DNA of 9,426 bases from the NCBI GenBank assembly GCA_016463385.1, contig JAEMRL010000070.1:1-9426 (forward strand), written 5' to 3'. Numbering within the stretch: the first letter of the stretch is position 1; the number at the start of each line of letters is the position of its first letter. A program made the position numbers and the translations under genes. Positions 6,245 to 9,426 of this stretch are shown piece after piece. This DNA comes from Thermoleophilia bacterium. Its GTDB lineage: Bacteria > Actinomycetota > Thermoleophilia > Miltoncostaeales > Miltoncostaeaceae. The notes beneath the pieces are model-generated. The model made no database searches, was not told the DNA's origin, and saw only the letters and a list, made by a program, of their open reading frames with translations.

Positions 6245-7626
6245 CCGAGCTCGCCATCATCACCACGGCCCTGATCGCCGGGGTCTCGGGAGCGTGGTCC
6301 CCCTGAGGATTCTCCATGGTCGAGACCCTCACTCCCGCCGGGTGCGGGAGCCGTCAGCGCCACCGCATCGCAGTCGCCCTCTTCACGGCGGGCTCGGTGC
6401 TGGGCGCGGCGGCGCTGGGGGCGGTGCTCGGCCTCGCGGGCTCCCCGCTCGACCGGCAGTGGGCGCTCAGCGTCGTGGCGGCCCTCGCCCTCGTGGCGGC
6501 CGCACGTGAGGCGGGCCTCGTGCGCATCCCGCTTCCCCAGCTGCGCCGCCAGGTGCCCGAGCACTGGCGTCGCGAGTGGCCGCTCGCCGGCTGGTCGTTC
6601 GGCTACGGCGTCGGCCTCGGCGTGGGCGTGCTCACCCATCAGGTCGTCTGGACGTTCTGGGTCATGGCGGCCGGCGCCCTCGCGCTCGGCGACCCGCTCG
6701 TCGCCGCCGCGTGTCTGGTTCCGTTCGGCCTCGGGAGGGCTCTGATGGTGGTGCTGCCCACGCCCAGCGGCGAGGACGCCGCGACCGCCGTCGGCCGCAT
6801 GGTCGAGCGGCGCCGCTGGCTGCGGCCGGCCAACGTCGCCGGGCTGCTTGTCGCGGCCGGCCTGATCGCGGCCTCGCCGGCGCTCGGCCAGAGCGCCACC
6901 ACGCAGGGCGAGTACGACCCGGCCGCCTCCGGGCGGATCCTCGCCGTCTCGGTCAGCGACGCCGTCGGCGCCGCCGTGGTGGTGCGTGCGCCCTCGGTCG
7001 CCCCGGTCCGCTACGACGGGGGCCGCGCGCCGGCGCTCGAGGGCGAGCTGCTGGCCTACGCCGACGACGCGGGAGTCCGCGTGGTGCGCTGGCGCACCGG
7101 CGAGGAGCTGGCCCGCCTGCCCGGCACGCTCACCAAGCCCGCGATCGACTACCCCCTGGTGGCCTACGTCCGGATCGTCGCCGGAGGCGGGCAGCGCCTC
7201 GAGCTGCGCAACGTGGTCAACGGCGCCATCCGCGTCGTGGCCCAGGCGGGTCGCGGGTCCGACCTCGGCCGGCCCGCGCTGCGCAACGGGCAGATCGCAT
7301 GGCACGTGGCGGCCGGCCGCCGCTCCCAGATCCGACTCGCTCCGGCCAACGGCTCACGGCCGTCCCGGCTGATCGCCGAGTCGGTGACCGGCCTGCAGGT
7401 CAACCCGTCGCTCGCCCACGGGCGCATCGCCTGGGTGGAGCAGGCCGGGTCGATCTCCGCGCTGCGCCTGCGGGCCATCCGGGGCGGCCCGGTGCGGACC
7501 CTCACCACCCTCCGCGGGCCGAACCGCATCCTCTGGACCACGGCCCTCGGCCTGCGCACCGCCTACGTCACCCGCTGGAACCCGATCAACGGACGCGCGG
7601 AGATCGTCTCCCGGCCCTGGCGCTGA
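6238..7626 (+). CDS. MauF/CcdA-like thiol-redox membrane protein fused to a beta-propeller, with in-frame TGA (candidate selenoprotein)
   Basis: Read through one TGA (6304-6306), this frame encodes 462 residues. GTG 6238 overlaps the MauA-like stop by 7 bp. Residues 1-22 form a first membrane helix (LTELAIITTALIAGVSGAWS), followed by P22-[TGA, residue 23]-G-F-S-M27. This is the place where CcdA/MauF proteins are expected to carry a redox cysteine. More helices follow (about 42-66, 75-92, 118-150, 151-172), with the only other membrane cysteine, C159 (AAACLVPFG), a plausible partner. C36 lies between helices. A signal-peptide-like segment (about 198-219, ending SPALGQSA) leads into a propeller of five or six roughly 40-residue blades with the motif P-x-L-x-x-G-x-I-A-W (starts near 264, 300, 345, 389, 430), TolB/PD40-like and presumably outside the cell. 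A conservative model would be a 436-residue protein from ATG 6316 with AGGA at 6306-6309, but it would lose the first helix. Pseudogenisation is the main alternative. Confidence 0.7.
6304..6306 (+). other. In-frame TGA, candidate selenocysteine codon
   Basis: GTG 6238, this TGA and ATG 6316 are all in one frame (6316 - 6238 = 78). The codons on both sides give a continuous membrane-protein sequence, SGAWSP before and GFSMVETL after. The position suits cysteine (TGC, the Cys codon used throughout these genes, is one base away). TGA is used as a normal stop by the other complete genes here, so a genome-wide reassignment is unlikely. Confidence 0.6.
6332..6350 (+). promoter_or_regulatory. SECIS-like stem-loop downstream of the in-frame TGA
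   Basis: Perfect 7-bp arms CTCCCGC (6332-6338) and GCGGGAG (6344-6350) enclose a 5-nt loop CGGGT. A lower 3-bp helix, GAC (6324-6326) with GTC (6353-6355), closes an asymmetric internal loop. The apical loop begins 32 nt after the TGA and has G at its second position. This fits the bacterial SECIS model as I remember it (loop about 16-37 nt after UGA, a G in the first two loop bases). In such GC-rich DNA, chance hairpins are common, so this is suggestive only. Confidence 0.45.
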
Positions 7627-7650
7627 GCCCGGATCCGCCGGACTCGGGCT
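7626..7650. terminator. Hairpin between the convergent mau-like operon and HD-GYP gene
   Basis: Arms AGCCCG (7626-7631) and CGGGCT (7645-7650) pair perfectly. Inside, TCC (7634-7636) pairs with GGA (7640-7642) around a short loop. It starts on the last base of the plus-strand stop codon and ends 9 bp before the minus-strand stop codon, the expected place for a bidirectional terminator. No T-tract follows on either strand, so termination efficiency is uncertain. Confidence 0.45.
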
Positions 7651-7663
7651 GAGACCGTCTCAG
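7649..7663. repeat. Perfect odd palindrome overlapping the HD-GYP stop codon
   Basis: CTGAGAC (7649-7655) and GTCTCAG (7657-7663) are perfect inverted arms around a single C. The right arm contains the HD-GYP stop codon (7660-7662). It may be a second, alternative terminator stem competing with the adjacent hairpin by two bases, or a protein-binding site. Confidence 0.5.
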
Positions 7664-8883
7664 GCCGTCGCGCCGAGGACGGTCGAGAGGGTCTGCTCGT
7701 GGGTCTCGTCGGGTGAGCGGTCGCCGGCGCGCGGGGAGGGGTCGGAGGGGCCGACCAGGTCCTGCAGGGTGTCGGCGATGACCACGTCCTGGGCCTCGTA
7801 GAGGTCGAGGTCGTGGGGCGTCAGCGGGGCGCCCGAGGGATCGTGGGTCACCCGCACCACCGGCCGCGTCACGTGGTCGCGGCTGACGCGCGCCACGATG
7901 CCGCGACGGCCGTCGCTCAGCTGCACCGCGACGCCCTCGGGGTAGGGGGCGATCGTGTCCTTGAACACGTGCACCAGCTCGATCGGGAAGGCCGTGCCGG
8001 CGAGGCTCATCACCAGCTCCCAGGCCTCGTGGGTGGGGCGGCGGGCCTGGTAGACGCGCATCGAGGAGACCGCGTCGTACACGTCGGCCATCCCGGCGAT
8101 CTGCGCGTGCGGGTGCAGGTCGTCGGCGCGGCCGTAGGGGTAGCCACGGCCGTCGAGGCGCTCGTGGTGGCCGATCACCGCCACCTTCGACAGCGACGAG
8201 AAGGCGCCGTTCTCGATCAGGTCGAGCCCGGCCTTCGGGTGCTCGCGCACGATCTCCATCTCATCGTCGCTCAGGCGGCCGGGCTTCTGGAGGATCTCGG
8301 AGGGGATCAGGATCTTGCCGATGTCGTGCAGCAGCAGGCCGAGCCCGAGCTTCTCGAGGCGGTCATCGACGTCGCCGTGGCGCACCTCGCCGCGCCCGTC
8401 CCGCCAGCCGTGGCGGCGTATCGACTGGTCGCCGATCATCAGGCCGAGGATGCAGACGTTCAGCGAGTGCCCGAGCGTGTGGGAGTCGAAGGCGTTCAGG
8501 TCCATCAGCGAGGAGACGGCCTCGCGCCGCGAGCGCAGTTCGCGCAGGATCGCCTTCACCACGTTGCCGAGGCGCTCGATCTGCTCGCCCGGGATGCGGG
8601 TCACGGCTCCCTGGGTCGCCACCGCCGTGAAGGTGTCGTCGAGCGCGCGCATCGCCCGGTCGCGCAGTTCGGCCGAGATCGGCTCGACGGGGGCGATGCC
8701 CTCCGAGATCGCATCGTTGACGTACACCGCGAACACGCCGGCGCGCTCCAGGCCGGCCCGCACGCGCTCGGTGACGAGCGCGTCGGGCTGCAGCAACGGG
8801 AGACGCACGCCGGCGGAACACGAATAGACCGGACGGCCCAGGCGCATTCCCGGCCGGAGACGGGAGACGGCGATGATTCGCAC
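7660..8883 (-). CDS. HD-GYP domain protein, probable c-di-GMP phosphodiesterase
   Basis: A 407-residue cytoplasmic protein without membrane helices. The N-terminal 60 residues (SRLRPGMRLGRPVY to VYVND) are the small beta-rich domain that often precedes HD-GYP. A helical linker follows, then the HD-GYP domain (about 128-315). Metal-site and signature residues are present: H139, H186-D187 with GK (LLHDIGK), K200-P201, H215, H239-H240, and D244-G245 with G247-Y248-P249 (HHERLDGRGYP). Intact HHE and GYP motifs suggest active hydrolysis of c-di-GMP to pGpG or GMP. The later motif reads DAVSSMRVYQ, with Met where an Asp is usual. The C-terminus (about 318-345) is beta-rich, followed by a polar tail. 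The start is GTG 8883, since it preserves the N-terminal domain; ATG 8884 is in another frame. No Shine-Dalgarno is seen. It lies 69 bp downstream of ssb in the same direction, with a strong hairpin between them. Confidence 0.93.
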   Translation of the reverse strand: MRIIAVSRLRPGMRLGRPVYSCSAGVRLPLLQPDALVTERVRAGLERAGVFAVYVNDAISEGIAPVEPISAELRDRAMRALDDTFTAVATQGAVTRIPGEQIERLGNVVKAILRELRSRREAVSSLMDLNAFDSHTLGHSLNVCILGLMIGDQSIRRHGWRDGRGEVRHGDVDDRLEKLGLGLLLHDIGKILIPSEILQKPGRLSDDEMEIVREHPKAGLDLIENGAFSSLSKVAVIGHHERLDGRGYPYGRADDLHPHAQIAGMADVYDAVSSMRVYQARRPTHEAWELVMSLAGTAFPIELVHVFKDTIAPYPEGVAVQLSDGRRGIVARVSRDHVTRPVVRVTHDPSGAPLTPHDLDLYEAQDVVIADTLQDLVGPSDPSPRAGDRSPDETHEQTLSTVLGATA

Positions 8884-8890
8884 ATAAATC

Positions 8891-8920
8891 GTGTCGGCGG
8901 CCGGTCGATGTACCTTGACC
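8891..8920 (-). promoter_or_regulatory. Possible promoter/operator region of the HD-GYP gene
   Basis: On the minus strand TCAA (8918-8915) is followed after 16 nt by GCCGACAC (8898-8891), loosely like the flagellar/WhiG sigma consensus TAAA-N15-GCCGATAA. It would start transcription close to GTG 8883. An imperfect 18-bp dyad (8903-8920), GGTC-N10-GACC with 7 of 9 pairs matching, covers the upstream element and could be an operator. These elements share bases with the hairpin at 8895-8935, so one or other reading may be accidental. Confidence 0.25.
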
Positions 8921-8935
8921 CATCGCCGGCCGCCG
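8895..8935 (-). terminator. Long stem-loop between ssb and the HD-GYP gene
   Basis: Arms 8895-8904 and 8926-8935 are a perfect 10-bp inverted repeat (CGGCGGCCGG / CCGGCCGCCG). After one bulged T (8905) the stem continues for 5 bp (8906-8910 with 8921-8925) and closes a 10-nt loop (8911-8920). On the minus strand the stem begins 17 nt after the ssb stop and is followed, after ACACG, by ATTTAT, a weak U-rich stretch. It is therefore a likely intrinsic terminator for ssb, or an attenuator of read-through into HD-GYP, whose GTG is 11 nt beyond the stem. Confidence 0.55.
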
Positions 8936-8952
8936 GTCGGCTCAGCGCAGGC

Positions 8953-9426
8953 TCAGAACGGTATGTCGGAGTCCTCCGCCGTGTCGCCGCCGCCGCCGTT
9001 GCCGGCCGGCGCGCCCACCGGGGCGAGCTCGTCGACCGCGCTCGGGCGCCGCGCCCCGAAGCCACCGCCACCGCCACCCTCGCCACCCTCGCCCCGGCTG
9101 TCGAGGAAGAAGATGTCGTTGGCGATCACCTCGACGCTCTGGCGCTTGGTGCCGTCCTGGGCCTGCCACTCGCGCCAGGACAGGCGGCCGTCGACGCCGA
9201 TGCGCCGTCCCTTGGCCAGGTAGGTCGAGGCGGTCTCGGCCTGACGGCCGAAGACGGTCACATCGAAGTAGTTGGAGCGGTCGCCCCAGTTGCCGGTCTC
9301 ATCGCGCGAGCGCGAGGACACCGCCAGCCGCATCGAGCAGATCGCGTCGCCGCCGCCGGAGTGGCGCAGCTCGGGATCGCGCGTGAGGCGCCCCACCAGG
9401 GTGACGCGGTTCAGATCAGCGGGCAT
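8953..9426 (-). CDS. ssb: Single-stranded DNA-binding protein
   Basis: A complete 157-residue Ssb. The OB-fold occupies about residues 1-112, with the family opening DLNRVTLVGRLTRDPEL, the aromatic/basic strand NYFDVTVFGRQAE (52-64), LAKGRRIGVDGRLSWREW (70-87) and IANDIFFLDSR (101-111). A glycine-rich flexible linker (about 112-150) leads to the acidic tip DSDIPF (152-157), which binds partner proteins such as the replication and repair machinery. It coats single-stranded DNA during replication, recombination and repair. Length and domain order are normal. ATG 9426 is the last base triplet of the window and is the usual family start, so nothing upstream (often rpsF) can be seen. The strong hairpin 17 nt beyond the stop suggests that its transcript mostly ends before the HD-GYP gene. 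Confidence 0.97.
   Translation of the reverse strand: MPADLNRVTLVGRLTRDPELRHSGGGDAICSMRLAVSSRSRDETGNWGDRSNYFDVTVFGRQAETASTYLAKGRRIGVDGRLSWREWQAQDGTKRQSVEVIANDIFFLDSRGEGGEGGGGGGFGARRPSAVDELAPVGAPAGNGGGGDTAEDSDIPF

Noticed and set aside
6238..6306. Independent 22-residue membrane microprotein ending at the TGA
   Set aside because: Possible in principle, but the downstream codons continue the expected CcdA/MauF motif in the same frame, so an interrupted or recoded single gene explains it better.
6304..6306. Genome-wide reassignment of TGA, or a frameshift at this site
   Set aside because: TGA ends the other complete genes here at sensible places, and the frame before and after the TGA is the same, so neither idea is needed.
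6305..6330. Alternative hairpin right at the TGA (GAGG/CCTC and TCTC/GAGA arms, loop containing GGTC)
   Set aside because: The GGTC loop resembles the E. coli SECIS loop, but it starts only 8 nt after the TGA and the stem includes the TGA itself, closer than known bacterial SECIS loops. Worth including in any folding test.
6220..7305. Long minus-strand open frame opposite the membrane/propeller gene
   Set aside because: The translation is Arg/Gly/His-rich without domains, while the plus strand gives helices and regular propeller repeats.
8884..8952. c-di-GMP riboswitch upstream of the HD-GYP gene
   Set aside because: The 69-nt gap is too short for the known aptamers and is taken up by one simple hairpin.
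1..9426. CRISPR arrays, insertion sequences, tRNA or rRNA genes, attachment sites
   Set aside because: No spaced direct repeats, transposase motifs, tRNA cloverleafs or rRNA-like stretches were seen; the window is almost fully coding, with intergenic gaps all under 100 bp.

Overview
The window reads as chromosomal DNA from a very GC-rich actinobacterium-like organism. Nearly every third codon position is G or C, three genes start with GTG, and two upstream regions carry a GGTAGCGT box so close to the start codon that leaderless mRNAs are likely. The gene set would fit a deep-branching actinobacterial class such as Thermoleophilia, but that placement is an inference from composition and family resemblance, not a search result.

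Layout. Positions 1-3606 (minus strand) hold a two-gene recombination-repair operon: an AddB-like PD-(D/E)XK nuclease with an iron-sulfur staple, overlapping by 4 bp a RecB/AddA-type helicase that runs off the left edge. Divergent from it, 3680-4717 (plus) encodes the translesion DNA polymerase DinB. Positions 4765-7626 (plus) hold a tightly overlapping three-gene operon that looks like a condensed, divergent relative of the methylamine utilisation (mau) cluster: a MauE membrane protein fused to a MauD-like thioredoxin domain, a Tat-exported 10-cysteine protein resembling the MauA small subunit, and a MauF/CcdA-like membrane protein fused to a secreted beta-propeller that could stand in for MauB. 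Convergent to it, on the minus strand, are an HD-GYP phosphodiesterase (8883-7660) and single-stranded DNA-binding protein Ssb (9426-8953), whose start codon is exactly at the right edge.

The most interesting point is in the third mau-like gene. The reading frame that continues into the membrane/propeller protein extends upstream to a GTG overlapping the MauA-like stop, and is interrupted only by one in-frame TGA at 6304-6306. That TGA sits where a CcdA/MauF-type protein would be expected to carry its first redox cysteine (Trp-Ser-Pro-[TGA]-Gly-Phe-Ser). A strong stem-loop with a G-rich loop follows at a spacing compatible with a bacterial SECIS element. The simplest exciting reading is a selenocysteine-containing thiol-redox membrane protein serving a small exported disulfide-rich redox protein. 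The sober alternatives are a nonsense mutation or a sequencing error.

How the genes might work together: the membrane protein would pass reducing equivalents or disulfides across the membrane, the MauE-thioredoxin fusion would form or shuffle disulfides, and the substrate would be the exported cysteine-rich protein, with the propeller as its partner. The flanking genes (AddAB-like, DinB, Ssb) are ordinary genome-maintenance genes and HD-GYP is a c-di-GMP signalling enzyme. They show no functional link to the mau-like operon beyond position.
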